The translations under genes were made by a program, and so were the position numbers. 64,000 bases of DNA from Temnothorax longispinosus (lineage: Eukaryota > Arthropoda > Insecta > Hymenoptera > Formicidae): contig NC_092361.1 in assembly GCF_030848805.1 (NCBI RefSeq), positions 9,319,928 through 9,383,927 on the forward strand, in the 5' to 3' direction. Position 1 is the first letter of the stretch; the number at the start of each line of letters is the position of its first letter. Below, piece by piece: positions 31,446 to 43,934 of the stretch. The notes beneath the pieces are model-generated. The model was not told the origin of the DNA and searched no databases. It worked only from the letters and a program-made list of their open reading frames with translations.

Positions 31446-32906
31446 AGAGCGCTCTGGAATTGGAGTGGCGCCCCCGGAAGGAGCGGCGCACGGGCGGCCT
31501 AGGCGCAGGAAGCGCTAGGATCGGCAATCCGGTCGAGCGACACGCTACAGCGCAGGCGCGGGGAACCGGCGCGATCCCGGCAGGCCATCGTTTCCGACAC
31601 TGTCGTGCCGGCTAAAGTACAGGACGCATCTCCCGGATCCCGAGCTGCCCGGACTGCCGAAGGGGCGACGACACATTGTAAGGTCACCACTCTGGCGTCC
31701 CCGCGTTAAGAAAAAGAGGGTTCGCTCGAGGCATCGGCCCATGGCACACATCGGTTACCTAAGCGCCGCAGGATTACCTGTGGACAGCGAGGTCAGAGCG
31801 TGCGTTACCTTGCGCTCGCATTAAAGTAGAGTCGGGTGGAAATCGTGCCAGGGCCTTGCCGAGAGTGAGCTCTCTAGTGCGTAGAGACCAATTGTGCCCT
31901 TCCCGCGAGCACCGCCACGGCCGACAGTCGCGTGGCGTTGAGATATGTGAATCGGATTAATCGGGTCGAATTGTGTAGCGTCTCGTTGAATTAATGTAAG
32001 TAATCGTATCGCGTTATTCGTAATCGTGTCGCGTTTCATTGTGATAGAGCTTATGTTCGTAATCGCGTCGCGTCTTGGCCATAGTATTTATGTTCGTAAT
32101 CGTGTCGCGTCTTGGCCCTATTATTGAGAGTGATGCCTTGCGTGGCGATAACGGGAGCGAGTTGTGCGGGTAACGGCGAGCCGCGAGTGGTCATGTGAAG
32201 GGCACTCGCCCTCGTATTTGAGTAACGTATCCGGGCCCTCGAGAACGGCGAATATTGTGTTTGGCGGGACGGAAAGATCGACGGGATCGGCGCGGGGCCG
32301 CGGAATCTCCGTGCTTGCGAGAGAATTCGGGATTCGCGTGGCAAGCCGCGGGATCGTCCGCGATACGAGTCCTTATTTCGTGTTCGGGGGCAATCGCCGG
32401 CCAGCGTGGTTGACTCGGCGAGATCGCCCATAATTTTTGCGTCGTGCGGAATCGAGGTGGCCCGGGTGCGCGTTGAAGGAGCAACCGAAGGTGCGGCGAG
32501 TCGGTTCGTCGGCCTCGTGGCGTAAGTTCGTTGTGAGTTTGAAGCAAGGTACCGCGATACCTGAATCGTAATTATGTTAAGCTTTCGTGTGTTCGCCTGC
32601 GTTTATCTGTTGCGTTGATCCAATCTACAGTGTGAAAGATTCGACATTACCGCGTGCACTTATTGCGTTGCGGCATTCGTGCGTCAGCCCATCCGACATT
32701 TTTGCGGTAATACGAGAGACTCAGACCGATTATACCCATTGATATTATCTGACTAAATATATCCTCTGTTATTATTATTTATTCTCTTGTGTGTGATTGA
32801 TTGTGTGACGCCTCTCTCCGAATTCCCTGAAAGAGCCCTACGCCCTGAAGTATTGCCGGGAATATCGCGTTAGATATTATAGTGTACGGTGGTGCGATCC
32901 GTCGCA
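31446..32906 (+). repeat. LTR 3' portion, GC-rich
   Basis: Continues the LTR beyond the THAP transposon. It contains four near-repeats of 'TAATCGTGTCGCGT' between 32,000 and 32,115 and ends GGTGGTGCGATCCGTCGCA. The minus-strand relative at 61,777 ends GGTGCGTAGAATCGCA in the same setting. No gene is supported; the open frames here are GC-driven. Confidence 0.65.
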
Positions 32907-32908
32907 CC

Positions 32909-32927
32909 TGGCGCCCAATCTTTGGTG
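32909..32927 (+). other. primer-binding-site-like sequence
   Basis: TGGCGCCCAATCTTTGGTG lies two bases after the LTR end. TGGCGCCCAACC is found at the same place in the related minus-strand element (61,774 downward). The tRNA primer was not identified. Confidence 0.55.
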
Positions 32928-33049
32928 TCGAAATTAGTTACGCGTGCTGCCAATCCACGATAGCCCTCCACCGGATTGCGAGACCGGGGGAAAAAGCGTC
33001 GCAATATATATATTTTTTTTTAATAAGAAAGATATATATTATATATACA

Positions 33050-33530
33050 GGGTGTGAAAAAACTTTGGTACGTTACTTCAAGAGTCAATAAAGGACACAA
33101 ATACAAGCATTTTGAACATAGGAACCATATGGGATCCCCGGCACTTAAGCCCCTTGCACAATGCTAGGCAACAGGCAGTAGGAACAGGGAATAGAAATCA
33201 GAAATCATGTATAAATGCAGAATAAACAGTGACACAGGCAATAGACACAGAGTTTCCGTTACGTTGGAAATTCTGTGCCTATTGCCTGTTGCCAACCAAT
33301 CATAGCATTCGAATTTTTTAGGTTGCAATTAACGATTTTTTGGTTATTTCCTGTTTCTATTGCCTGTTGCCTGGCATTGTGCAAGGGGCTTTAGTTTCAG
33401 CGGATTTAAGTGAAGCGCCACAGTGAAACTTCAAACGCGTGTATAGCGCCAAAACTAAGTGCTGGGGACCCGTGGTTCCTATGTCTAAAATGCTTGTATT
33501 TGCGTCCACTATTGACCCCTGAAGTTGGCT
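33050..33530. mobile_element. palindromic MITE with a nested MITE
   Basis: Arms starting CTTCAAGAGTCAATAAAGGAC at 33,079 and, inverted, CTTCAGGGGTCAATAGTGGAC pair over about 70 bp (ACAAATACAAGCATTTT, ATAGGAACCA). The interior is interrupted by a second element at 33,148-33,390. The boundaries and target duplication of the outer element are not clear. Confidence 0.6.
33148..33390. mobile_element. Harbinger-type MITE, 243 bp, TTA duplication
   Basis: TTA at 33,145-33,147 and 33,391-33,393. Terminal repeats AGCCCCTTGCACAATGC then T/C, AGGCAACAGGCA, seen on both ends. No gene. Confidence 0.85.
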
Positions 33531-34278
33531 GTATATTACTTATTTTTAAGAATAGTAATCTTATTTTGAATTTCCGCTGAATCAATGTAAAAAATATGTT
33601 TTTTTCTAAATATCGTGTTTTTTTCGAAAACAAGTAATTATTTTGACCTTTTTGATAGAAATACGTAATAGATGATAGAAATTTGATAGAAATAGAAATA
33701 AATATTCAGTATAGTTTTAGTGTGAATTTATAACGCGCTCTTCTTCTAGTTACGTTACTTTTATTCGCTTTCTTCTAGCCAGTCATTCAGAAAAGAATTT
33801 TATTGTAGAACGTATTAAGCTGGGGCCAGCCTATGCGCGATTCGTGGTTTGTGATTCGCGATTCGCTATTCGTATAAGATTCGTGAATAGTGTGTATAGG
33901 CAGATTCGTCGAATTCGCATCAATTGTTTACCATTCGCGCCGATTTGCCAGCGAAACGCTCTTTCGATTCGTGGTTCGTGATTAGCGGTTCGCTATTCGT
34001 ATAAAATTCGTGTAAGTGTGTATAGGCAGATTCGTCGAATTTGCATTCGCTGTTCACCATTCGCGCCGTTTCGCCAGCGGAGCGGTTTGTTGGCGAGATC
34101 AAAGAGCGCGAATCGCCACGAATGATCAATTCGTGTTGATTCGTGCGGTGTTCACACTGTGCATGTCTATTCGTATGTACATATCTTCGTGGTTCACGCT
34201 AAAAAGTCGATATAGACTCGATTTACTCGATAATCGATTAAGTCGATTAGGATTTAGATTAGTTCATTAGTTGCAAGG

Positions 34279-34401
34279 ATGGAAGCCGAATGGACAGAAT
34301 GTCGCGTTTTTGCGCTTATAGAAAAGCAATATTCGTGCTTGTGGGATCCCAAAGACAAGGATTACAAAAGTGGAAATAGAAAATTTGATGGACGATATTA
34401 G
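34279..34401 (+). pseudogene. MADF/Myb-like protein fragment of the Harbinger
   Basis: 41 codons from ATG to TAG reading EWTECRVFALIEKQYSCLWDP then YKSGNRK, matching the first helices of MADF DNA-binding domains (a W near the start, LIE..Y, then LWDP). It is truncated by TAG and more stops. In Harbinger elements a Myb/MADF-like partner brings the transposase to DNA. Confidence 0.65.
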
Positions 34402-34507
34402 TTGTGGCGAAATTCTAAATAAATAGCTCAAACATCGGAACCTATCGCCTGACGCCAAGAATCTCAATGTTACTGCTAGTCTTTCTCTTTGGTTGATACA
34501 GGTTTTC

Positions 34508-34852
34508 TTAAATGAGTGCTTTGTTTAGCAATTCGGGTCCTATCAAATTGAGAAGAAATTCATAATCCTCTGCCGACATTCTACAAAAATTCTCGAATTT
34601 CCCACTCCTCTTTACATCATTGAGCAATACAGTTCCACTATGTCTAGAATAAAAAATATTAATGAAGTAATTTGGTCTTACCGTGATTGAGAAATTTCTT
34701 ATTTCAAAACTTGCAATACTGATTTTATTAACTAACCTATTGAATAGTGGTTTGATCCACCATCTCCGCTTTCTTCTTTTCATTTTCTTCTTTGCAATTA
34801 AAATATATATTGCACTCGCAATTGCAACGTCACTATCATCGCTATCGCTCAT
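34508..34852 (-). pseudogene. Harbinger transposase N-terminal fragment
   Basis: 114 codons including RRKRRWWIKPLFNR and SGKFENFCRMSAEDYEFLLNLIGP, typical of the N-terminal part of Harbinger nucleases. The DDE core is absent. A GTAAGA donor at about 34,683 and TTCTAG near 34,645 suggest a short intron. Confidence 0.7.
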
Positions 34853-35232
34853 GATCGAATCTTATTACGCAAAAATGTACTCTGGATAATAAAAGTAAAT
34901 GTTCTTTCCTCGGTGTCTTCTTTTATTTGCATACAATGACTGCCGAATCATAAACGAATCGAAATCGCGAATAACAAATGATAAACCATGAATGCGAACG
35001 ACACGAATCTATACGAATGGCGAACCGCGACATTGGCGAACGATACGAATCTATACGAATCTTCGGCGCCAGACTATGCGCGATTCGTGATTCGTACGAA
35101 TCTTTACGAATGGCGAACCCCGAATCACGAACCACGAATCGCGCATAGTCTGGCCCCAGCTTTAAATATTATTATTTATTCACTCACTCATTCACTCTTG
35201 AGGACTGTGTTCGTGTTAAAAGTATACTTTAT

Positions 35233-35445
35233 TTATACCTTAGCTACGCAATTACGCTGGTAACTTCGCCACGCATCACTTACCTCTATTGCATTGTAGG
35301 GCGAATAATCGCCGGGAAAGTTTATAAAGAAGGAAAGGAATGTGGCAGCTGGCTGAACATCATTGATAATCGACGTAAAGTTTGGCATCTCCGCGCTGAC
35401 TAGATCTTGCTCCTCTATAGAAATGATAGTATCTTGCGTTGCCAT
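35233..35445 (-). CDS. possible exon of unknown gene, MATQDTIISI start
   Basis: An open frame of 70 residues from ATG 35,445 that contains an excellent splice donor (GCAATAGAG/GTAAGTGATG at about 35,277). Residues before it (DVQPAATFLSFFINFPGDYSPY) look non-random but match no family I know. It may be an exon of a host or transposon gene whose other exons are outside view, or chance. Confidence 0.25.
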   Translation of the reverse strand: MATQDTIISIEEQDLVSAEMPNFTSIINDVQPAATFLSFFINFPGDYSPYNAIEVSDAWRSYQRNCVAKV

Positions 35446-36489
35446 TTCCGATGTCTATGTTATGCTTCTTGTATCTTTTTAATTACGATGTCGGGCTTTG
35501 CAAGCATACATAGCAATAGGAGATTGCCTTGCTTTGATTCCGGATGGAGAGATTCGGTAGCGTAGAGTTCCACTTTATCACAGTCCTTGTCAACTTTTGC
35601 TTCTCCTGCAAAATCACGATGACTGTGAACCTTGCCACTTTTACCATTAAAAATAAATTTGGATATATGCCATAATTAAATGCTAATTTATTATTAATTT
35701 ATTGTTTAAATTCCGAATTTGTGCATATCTATTTGCAAGAAAATAACATTAAAGGTGGCGGTGCTGACTTCACATTATGCTAACACCCCCACATATGAAA
35801 AACGTGTGGGTGATGAAACTAATGGATGACGCGACAGATACCTAGTATTGTTATGGGCGAATTCGAAGATCCGAAAAAACATAAATGATCTCGTGATTTG
35901 TGCAAAAAAATATATATTATGTTTTAGACGATACTTAGAAATTCTCTATCTCACATTTCCATTTAAAACAAAAAATTTAAACAGAAATAAGAAATTATTT
36001 AGTATTTTCCGGAGATTTTCCGGATTTCTGAATTTGTAGCAAATAAGTACTAATGCATATTATAGCATTTCGGCTAGTAAACTTTCCTAGTTTTATTTTT
36101 TGTTACTCTTTTTCTGCCGTTGGGTTTTTAATTCAGATGATTATCCTTAGAAGAACGATTGAATGTAACGATATGAATAGGGAAAACTCGAAAGCGTACA
36201 GCGGTATTCATGCAAGGAGTCATTATCGTACTCTACAGAATAGGAAGCGCAGCAAAAGTCCGGACTGTAATTTTGCAGCGGCGACGTAAATTGCTGACTT
36301 AAAACGGTTTCAGAATGAAGTTTCGCAGCAACTTCTTTGTTTTATCTCATGGATGAAAGAGAACACGTGTATTATCGCTAAAACGATAATCGCTATCCGA
36401 TGATAAACAAAAGTATCACGCGAATGTCTCGTCACCTGCATTAATAGGTATATATTGATTAGAATCAAATATTTAATGGTGACTACTTA
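35446..36489. other. AT-rich spacer, no gene seen
   Basis: Unique-looking AT-rich DNA. One short hairpin (CACCCCCACATATGAAAAACGTGTGGGTG at about 35,783-35,814). Short open frames lack any recognisable domain. Confidence 0.5.
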
Positions 36490-36556
36490 GGCTGCGTTTA
36501 TCGTAAACTATAGATTTTCAGTATAATATATTGACAGTGAATATCGAAACGCAGCC
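36490..36556. mobile_element. 67-bp micro-MITE
   Basis: GGCTGCGTTT at the left and AAACGCAGCC at the right, with a 47-bp AT-rich core. Flanks CTTA and TTTA are compatible with a degraded TTA duplication. Confidence 0.5.
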
Positions 36557-38288
36557 TTTATAGAAGTAGTTTCAAAAATCCTCAGACAATGTTGTTGCGT
36601 GAAATTTTGAATGTGTTATTGTAACAAAATAGTATGTACAAGAGAATTGCGAAGATCATTAGTGTTTCTTTGTCGTCAATCTAATTATTTTGCTGGTTTA
36701 GTGGCTAGATTAGTTGGATCTTGGCACTAATGGTTACAGAATTATACTATGAGATATCGCTTTTTACGAAAGAGCTAGGATTCTAGTCAACCGGAAATCG
36801 ATCCGGTCGAACATTAACATTTTGCACGCAAAATAATTTTAAGCGTTGTAATAAACGCGAAATATAAATTTGAAAAAAATACAATTTTTTAAATGTTAAG
36901 TACGCGATTGGTGCAAATATGAATTTTGTTAAATGTTTTTGAAAAACAAATATTTATTATTTAATTATAGTGACGCTGCGTTAATCTTTTCATGTTTGAT
37001 TTTTGTTAGAAGAAATGCACATCCAGCTTCATTTTTTGAATAAATAATAAATAAAAAAAATTATTTTATTTTATTTAACTTAATTAAATAAAATAATTTA
37101 AACATATTCAAAAAAATAAATTAATTTAATTTTTTAAAATTGTTAGAATTGCAAAATTTAAAAATAAGATTAAGTTATAAAAATTCAAAATAGCGGATCT
37201 AATATGACGAATAAAAAGATAAAATATTTTTAAATTCTATGGGATTGTATATTATAATGCCTTAAAACAAAATAATTAAAAAACGCAATAATTAAAATAA
37301 AAAATCTAAAATAGAGTAGATCAATATAGAAAACGCAAGAAATAAAATATCTTTAAATTCTAATAAATATGTATTATATTAAAAAATTTTCAGGGTTATA
37401 AAATATAAGTGTAACTTTTAAAACAAAATAAAAATATAACAAAATTGTATAATAATATAAAAACTGTTATTAGGAATGATAAGATCCAAAAGTTTTTAGC
37501 TAATTTATACCGCGTTTATTCGCAAATACTATAACTTCAAGAGCATCGCTATATGTATGTATAACATCTCAATTATTAAAATACGAGAGAAAGGAGAGAA
37601 AAGAGAGAATGGGAGGAAGAGAGGGTGAGGAAGTGGAAGTGGAAAAGAGGTAGAAGGGGAGAGAGAGGGGGAGCGATAAAGTATAAATATCAATAGAAAT
37701 TTGTGACAATACTGCCACTACATCCAACGTCACTGTACCCGGCGTTCTTCACGATACAAATGAAGCCGCCGCAATGGCGATAAACAAGTCATGACTTCAC
37801 TCGCCCTGTTTACGCGATCAGCGATAAGCCGAAGTGCTCTCTCGACACGTGAAAGATGTTCAAGAGCAGTACTATGCTTTGGCTCGATATGCTGTTAGTC
37901 AGTCTAACTCGAGCCTTGGAAGAGAGAATCAAACATTGACGAATAAAAGAATTTCAAACCTCACGCATGTGCTTTCTCATCGAGAGAGATTCATATATTT
38001 TTTATGTTCTAAAAATTTCCAAAAATTTATATTATCAGAGTTGTATTTGAATATTCACCACGCAAGATGATGCTGTGCATATCAAACATTTTATTGTTAG
38101 TCTAAAAATTTGGATCGTATAATAATTTTTTATGTTTTATTATAAATTTTATTATAATATTATTTGGTTGAAGTTTAAGCATTTTTTTTTTAAAACTCTT
38201 ATTAAACTAATGATTAAATAATTACCAAAAACATTTTTAAACGTTTTAAGACATTTTTCAACAAATTTTTAAACGTGTTAAGACACAG

Positions 38289-38332
<44 letters not shown>

Positions 38333-39391
38333 GCACATATACAATAATATATGTTATACTGCATGTAAAAGGATTAAAGCATTAAATTATTTTCTTGTGT
38401 CTGAGACTTGCAAAGAGATAAAAAATAAAATAATAAAATTAAGATCTAGTAAATTATAAACTGCAATTATAATGTTTAAAATTAAAAATATGAGAGAAAA
38501 TAGCGAAGCTATGCTTTAGATTGCATGGTAAAAGATATTTTGAAATATATAGATGGAAAATGCACGCAAAGATGCATTAGATGTCACTTCACGAAGTACA
38601 AGAAACTTCTATTACGCTACGTATTTTAGCAATTACGTCCTCCAGTTATAACGGCGAGATCTATGAAAATGTAATTCGCTAAATTGTAAAAAGATGTAAT
38701 TTGTTCGCGCGAATTAAATTGTATCTTAGAATGCGAAAATATCTTACTATTTAAAAAAAAATGAAGATTGTTATAATTTACTACATTTTAAAATCTTTTA
38801 CATCAAAATGACATTGCGGTTTTGTTATATAGCATCTGATGACGATTAAATTAGAACGGAAATTAATTAGCAGCAATAATTAGAGTGGCTTTAGCTTTAG
38901 CACTTCAGTGACAATGCATTTAAGATAAACTATATAATGGATAATGATAAACTGGATAATGATAAAGTTTTGTAATTAGCAAAATTTATTGCCAAGTTCA
39001 TGTTTGATTGAATTCAACAGCTAAATCAAATTTTCTACGAAATAAACTCTGTTATATCTTAACTTTATTGTAATATTTATTGTAGTATTCTTTGAGAATA
39101 ATTCTCTGAATAGCCTCAAATCCTTCTTTCCGATATCGCGTAAAACCATTGTCGTTCATTTATCGGAAAAGTGCGTCCAATTTCTTTCTGATATCCGAAG
39201 TAATCAGGTCAAGCGAGAGATCACGTCAAATAATTTTGAGAGGCGAAAATGAAATCCTAATCGACTATTTTAATCTCTTGTGGATTAAAAAGCTGTACGT
39301 TCATTTTATTTGAAATCGAATAGGGAATAGTCACGATAACCTTTACCCACATGTATTTCTGCTAACTTGTAGAATATTCTTCCAGTATATA
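36557..39391. other. AT-rich spacer with purine tract and (AT)n
   Basis: No gene supported. AT-palindromic stretch at 37,070-37,140, GA-rich strand asymmetry at 37,585-37,680, and an (AT)n of about 42 bp at 38,290-38,331. 37,700-38,070 is less AT-rich and could hold an exon or regulatory DNA, but nothing decisive is visible. Confidence 0.45.
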
Positions 39392-40008
39392 ATTTTTTAT
39401 TTGTTCTTTTAATAGGTGAATTAAAACAAGATGAAAGAATATTCGAGCTTGAAATAGAAAGAAAGTTATTATCTGCCTGTACCTATATAATTTTTTCATT
39501 AGCAGTATAACGACAAATAAACACGGACAGAATAGAGAACAGAATTACCGAAATTTTGTGCGGATTAATGGAAATTGAAATAACCGTTCATCCGGTTAGA
39601 TACAAATCAACATAATAATAACTTTCGTAATAATTATACTATGAATTATACATGTACATCTCGAAAAGACTATTAACAATATTAACATATATCTCGTATA
39701 AAGTATAAAACATTAGCAACAAAGTATAAAAATTGTGAAAAGACGTAAAACTGTAGCATTTTTAAAGAAATTTTAATTTTTAAAGAAATTAGCATCAACA
39801 ATAAATTAAAACAAAATTTTGTAAACAAAATGTAAATTAATAATTATATAATAAGTCGCTGATAAATCCGTAGAATAAACGTCAAATGTGTAAAGACATT
39901 GAATAAATAAGAAATAAGATAACTCATGCGAATAACTTTCTTTCCATTTCAAACTTAAGCTCGAATATTTTTTTATCTTGTTTTAATTTGCCTACTAAAA
40001 GAACAAAT
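39392..40008. mobile_element. inverted-repeat element, about 617 bp
   Basis: Left arm TTTGTTCTTTTAATAGG then AATTAAAACAAGATG (39,400-39,470) pairs with the inverted right arm near 39,925-40,006 (TTTGTTCTTTTAGTAGG). AT-rich, no gene. Probably a MITE; ends not resolved. Confidence 0.6.
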
Positions 40009-40889
40009 CAAAACGCTTGTCTTAATGACATGTCTGGCATAAAAAAAGAGAAAAAGAAATTAAAGAAAATTCAATTTTACGCCAACTTTTCTTTATTACC
40101 TTGCGTATCTACTAAGAGCAATATCCCTTGTAGTAGTAGTGGCGAGAGATTATACGAGCTGTTTAATAAATAGAAACTATATGAAAAATTTCAAATATTC
40201 AGAGACGCGATATGCGATTCATCTCATCCGAATCCGGTGATACAACGGAATTAATTTGTTTTGCATACTTTCGCGTTCTCCACGTAGTTTCCATCCGCTA
40301 CAGACTATGAATAATCGTAGTCTGCTATGAATAATCGTCGCTCGTGTTCATTCGTTTCGCTGCACCGTAGTCCACTTGTCTCAATGTTTCAGAATAAATT
40401 TCTCGTTCACATTTTTATGAAATTGTTGCAAAATGCAACTTTTGTAATCGCCGAAGGACTTTTCTTTGTAATCCTCTACGAGTTTCATTGCGAAAGCGGA
40501 GAACGTGTTGATTCACCGCATGATACATATTATACAAAACCAAAACACAGATACGTCTACCATTTTCGCGATTATAATAGAATACTCACTTATATATTGT
40601 AATATATTTTATAACAAATTGGAAAGTTAGAAAAATAGATAGATCGAAATAAGAAGAGCAAGAGGACGGGAAAGCCAAAAATAAGCACGAGAGAGGAAAA
40701 CCAAAAAGGAAGAAGTGGACTTTTAGTCGAGTCCGAGTCATCATCCTTGGAAAGCACAAGAACTAATCTGATTTAGAAATTATTTGGCATATCATTAAAC
40801 GGAAATCACTTATGAGTCAATCATATACGGCTTGAGGGAGGAGCGAGAGAAATCGATCGTTACGATATCCAATTACTGATGAAGACGTA
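40009..40889. other. spacer, no gene seen
   Basis: A less AT-rich part at 40,200-40,560 and a purine-rich stretch at 40,620-40,720. A 91-codon frame at 40,327 has no recognisable feature. Confidence 0.4.
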
Positions 40890-41268
40890 GGGGAGACCGG
40901 AGCACGTTGGCACACTTTTCACAATTTCGGCATTTTAGTTTTTAAACAACTAATTATCATGATTAAACGGTACTAATATGATAAAAAAAACCTTTCTTTA
41001 CATTTTTATGCCAAGAACGCTCCTAATATACTGTATATATTTCTTTGTAATAAGTGAAATACAGACATGCTGCATTGTAGCCAACTTGCCCTGATAGTAG
41101 GGATAGTGGACAAAAGTCCACGTTAAATTAATGAAAACGTAATAAAAATACAAAACGGGTAACAGATATGTACTTCTTGATAAAGATTGTATCTTTTAAA
41201 GTTATTTTGTAATGATCGAATAGCAAAATGCTGTTGCAGAAAAACAATTGTAAACTATTTTAGATGTA

Positions 41269-42542
41269 TTAGGTTGGCCAATAAGTCCGTGCGGTTTTTT
41301 ACTTATAAATGTTCGATGATTATTTTTATAGAAGGTAATAACTTTAATCAATTATGTTTTGGCCGTTGTTATCTACTATCTTTTGCCATCTTTCGGGCAG
41401 CTTTATAATTCCTCGTTCAAAGAACTTCCTGTCTTTCTCGGCAAAAAACTGTTCCAAGTGTTGTTTGACAGCTTCCTCAGAAACGAGGTGCTTTCCATTC
41501 AAAGAATTTTGAAGGGAGCGGAACAGATGATAATCTGATGATGCAATGTCTGGAGAATACGGAGGATGTGGTAAGACATCCCAGCCTAGCGCCAATAATT
41601 TTTGCCAGGTTAGTAGAGATGTGTCCGGCCTAGCGTTGTTATGGTGAAAGACGACACCTTTACGATTTACCAATTCTGGACGCTTCTCGTGGATTGCTGC
41701 ATTTAATTTATCCAGCTGATTACAGTAAACATCTGAATTGATCGTTTTGTTCTTCGGAAGTAGCTCGTAATACACAACACCTCCCACCAAATTGAGAGCA
41801 TAATCTTGCTCGGGTGAAGTCCTGCCTTCGAAGCGATTTGTGACGGTTTGCTGCGCTGCCCCCACGATCTTTTGCGCGTGATGTTATTGTAGAAGATCCA
41901 TTTTTCATCGCCAGTTACCATACACTTCAGAAATGAATCGCTTTTCTCACGTTATCCGAGTGAATCGCTGATGAAAATGCGTTGGATTAAATGAGCTTCT
42001 TTCAGTTCAGTGTGGAACCCAAACATCGAGACGGCTAACGTATCCAAGTTGATGCAGATAATTTTCCACGCTCGATTTCGATATTAGGAGAACGACTGCA
42101 ATCTTCCGCGTCATGTAGTGGATTGGAGTCGATCATCGCCTTCAAATTGTCGCTACCGATTTCATTTGGTCGGCCTGAGCGTGGTTTGTCTTTGACGAAA
42201 AAATCTCCGCAACGAAATCTCGCAACCACTTTTGGCATACGCGTTCTTTTACGGCATCCTCACCATATACTGCACAAATCTTTTTACAGGTTTGAGCCGC
42301 GTTTTTGCCTTGTTTAAAATAAAAAAGCATAATATGCCGAAAATGCTCGTTCTGGTTATCTATTTTCAGATAACGCAAAACACGCAAGATACTCAAGCAA
42401 TATTTACGTATATTTTTTAAATACACGTTTAAATGTCATCGATCAATGACGGTTTCAAAACTTACCGACTGAAGATAAAGCTTAGCAGAGCGCCTTGACG
42501 CCATCTATCGAGAAAAACCGCACGGATTTATTGGCCAACCAA
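41269..42542 (-). mobile_element. mariner element, 1274 bp
   Basis: Flanked by TA (41,267-41,268; 42,543-42,544). Terminal repeats TTAGGTTGGCCAATAAGTCC (left) and, inverted right, TTGGTTGGCCAATAAATCC, both continuing GTGCGGTTTTT. Length is standard for mariner. It carries a broken transposase on the minus strand. Confidence 0.95.
41344..42360 (-). pseudogene. mariner transposase, D,D34D type, broken
   Basis: Minus strand. N-terminal helix-turn-helix (NEHFRHIMLFYFKQGKNAA..KICAVYGEDAV), linker (GDFFVKDKPRSGRP), first catalytic Asp in VTGDEKWIFYNN, second in VVFHHNNARPDTS, third in HPPYSPDIASSDYHLFRSLQ, giving the D,D34D spacing. The expected start codon reads ATA (about 42,360), and frameshifts lie near 42,235-42,140 and 41,940-41,870. 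The C-terminal 173 codons are open. Inactive copy of an enzyme that cuts and pastes the element at TA. Confidence 0.92.
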
Positions 42543-43085
42543 TATAGCTTTCTTCAATATAAAAATATTAATATAAATGTATATCTAGCTTCTGTCAGCA
42601 TTGTAGGTAAAAAATCACATATTCACACAGATTTCACGTGCGCGGCAACAACAAGTCAAGCTAAGCGTGCCTTCATATGAGCCAACATACCCCATCCCTA
42701 CATAGGTTTGATTTCAGTCATTTTATTACAATAAATTACTGTTGTTTTTCAACATAACATGTTGTATAAGAACAGAAACTTTTCTTTTCTTTTCTAAACT
42801 AATAATACGTCTCTTTGATTTTCTTCTCAAGCTGAAGAATATTAATACGATGTTTTGAAACGCTCGAAAATTTACTTGCCACCTCTTGAATCAGAGTTTT
42901 CTTTTTTTTTATTGTAATACTTAATTGTTTGATTTAAATAAAACTTTGGGAAAACTACTTATGTTATAAAAGAGATTTTTTGTGATAACTGTTCCATTGT
43001 TTCTTTCGCTATAAATACATAAACGGAACGCATTGCGCCTTGTGCCAACTTGCCCCTTGTGCCAACGAGCCCCGATCTTCTCTAT

Positions 43086-43930
43086 TACAACCGGTCGATC
43101 GAGAGCTTTACGAATTTTGGTTCACGATTAATTATAAAACAGGTTCGGCAACATCGTTCGAGTAAGTGTAAGTTAATCCTCTCTCACTCTCTAAATTATA
43201 GATTTTGTTATCTACGTTTAAGATATTATTTGTATGAATTTACAACTTGTGTCTTGACTCTGATTTTGTAAAATTCTTATAATTGAGATTAGCGTAACTA
43301 ATAATCTTGACAAATAGATTTCAATGTAAAGTCTATTAACGAATAGATCTGTGAATTGTATAATATACATTTTTTTTTATATGAAACTCATTACAATTTA
43401 ATAAAATAATTTTGTTTATACATATAAAGGAAAATCAGAAAGTAAAGTGAATTTATTTATTTGTCACGTACAATACACGTTAGCAAAATATATACATCAT
43501 TTTTCATTATATAATCGCCAAACTTTGCAACACATTTCGTGTAACAGTTCACAAATCTTCTGATTCCGTTTGCAAAGAACGTTTTTTAGCTGCTCCTGAA
43601 GTCACGTATGCTCCGCTTTCTCTCACTTTTCTTCACACTCTTAATCTGTTCATCCATATGTAGACATTTTTCTATCCCATACAGTTTTCACCGTACTGCG
43701 CTACCATTCTTCTGTAGATTTCTGATGTTTTCCCATTTTGACCACAAAAAATCGGATTACAGTTCACGAACGTTGCAATCTGACAATGGGGTGGCCATGC
43801 CATTCAACCAATTATAAGCGAAAGTTACCACGCAACTAAAGTGATACTGTACTGTAACTATAGTTCAATCATGTAGTTCTTATAACTACTGCTAGTTTTG
43901 TTTATGGCGCTCCTATGTTGGGCAAATTTA
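43086..43930. other. AT-rich spacer, no gene seen
   Basis: No supported gene. Some open frames at 43,608-43,817 are composed of chance codons. Confidence 0.4.
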
Positions 43931-43934
43931 TTTT

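Larger units (their letters stand above)
22329..33003 (+). mobile_element. LTR retroelement remnant, mostly one LTR with nested insertions
   Basis: The left end is TGTGACGTGACAAGTCGCGTC, and the same LTR start is seen on the minus strand at 63,449. The LTR appears to end at GTCGCA (32,906), followed after CC by TGGCGCCCAATCTTTGGTG, a primer-binding-site-like sequence. About 95 bp later, after a purine run GGGGGAAAAAG, CGTCGCA recurs at 33,003 next to ATATAT. I infer that a large internal deletion has left only the last bases of the 3' LTR. Subtracting the nested elements leaves about 2.0 kb. Flanking ATATAT on both sides could be the target duplication but is ambiguous. Confidence 0.7.
33818..35161. 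mobile_element. PIF/Harbinger transposon, decayed
   Basis: TTA at 33,815-33,817 and 35,162-35,164; terminal repeats AGCTGGGGCCAG then CTATGCGCGATTCGTGG against a matching right end. Inside are a MADF-like fragment (+) and a transposase N-terminal fragment (-), the two-protein layout of Harbinger. A tandem duplication of about 118 bp (TTCGTGGTT..GTATAGGCAGATTCGTCG) is near the left end (33,847 and 33,966). Confidence 0.88.
40890..43085. mobile_element. MITE-like element carrying the mariner (ends GTTGGCACA)
   Basis: Left end GGGGAGACCGGAGCACGTTGGCACA (40,890-40,914) and right end, inverted, GAGAAGATCGGGGCTCGTTGGCACA (43,085 inward) agree at about 20 of 25 positions. A second GCCAACTTGCCC phrase occurs at both sides. 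Interior AT-rich, without its own gene. Ends and duplication not confirmed. Confidence 0.45.

Noticed and set aside
37700..38070. Host gene exon in the less AT-rich segment
   Set aside because: Short frames only, no splice-site pair or protein motif that I could support.
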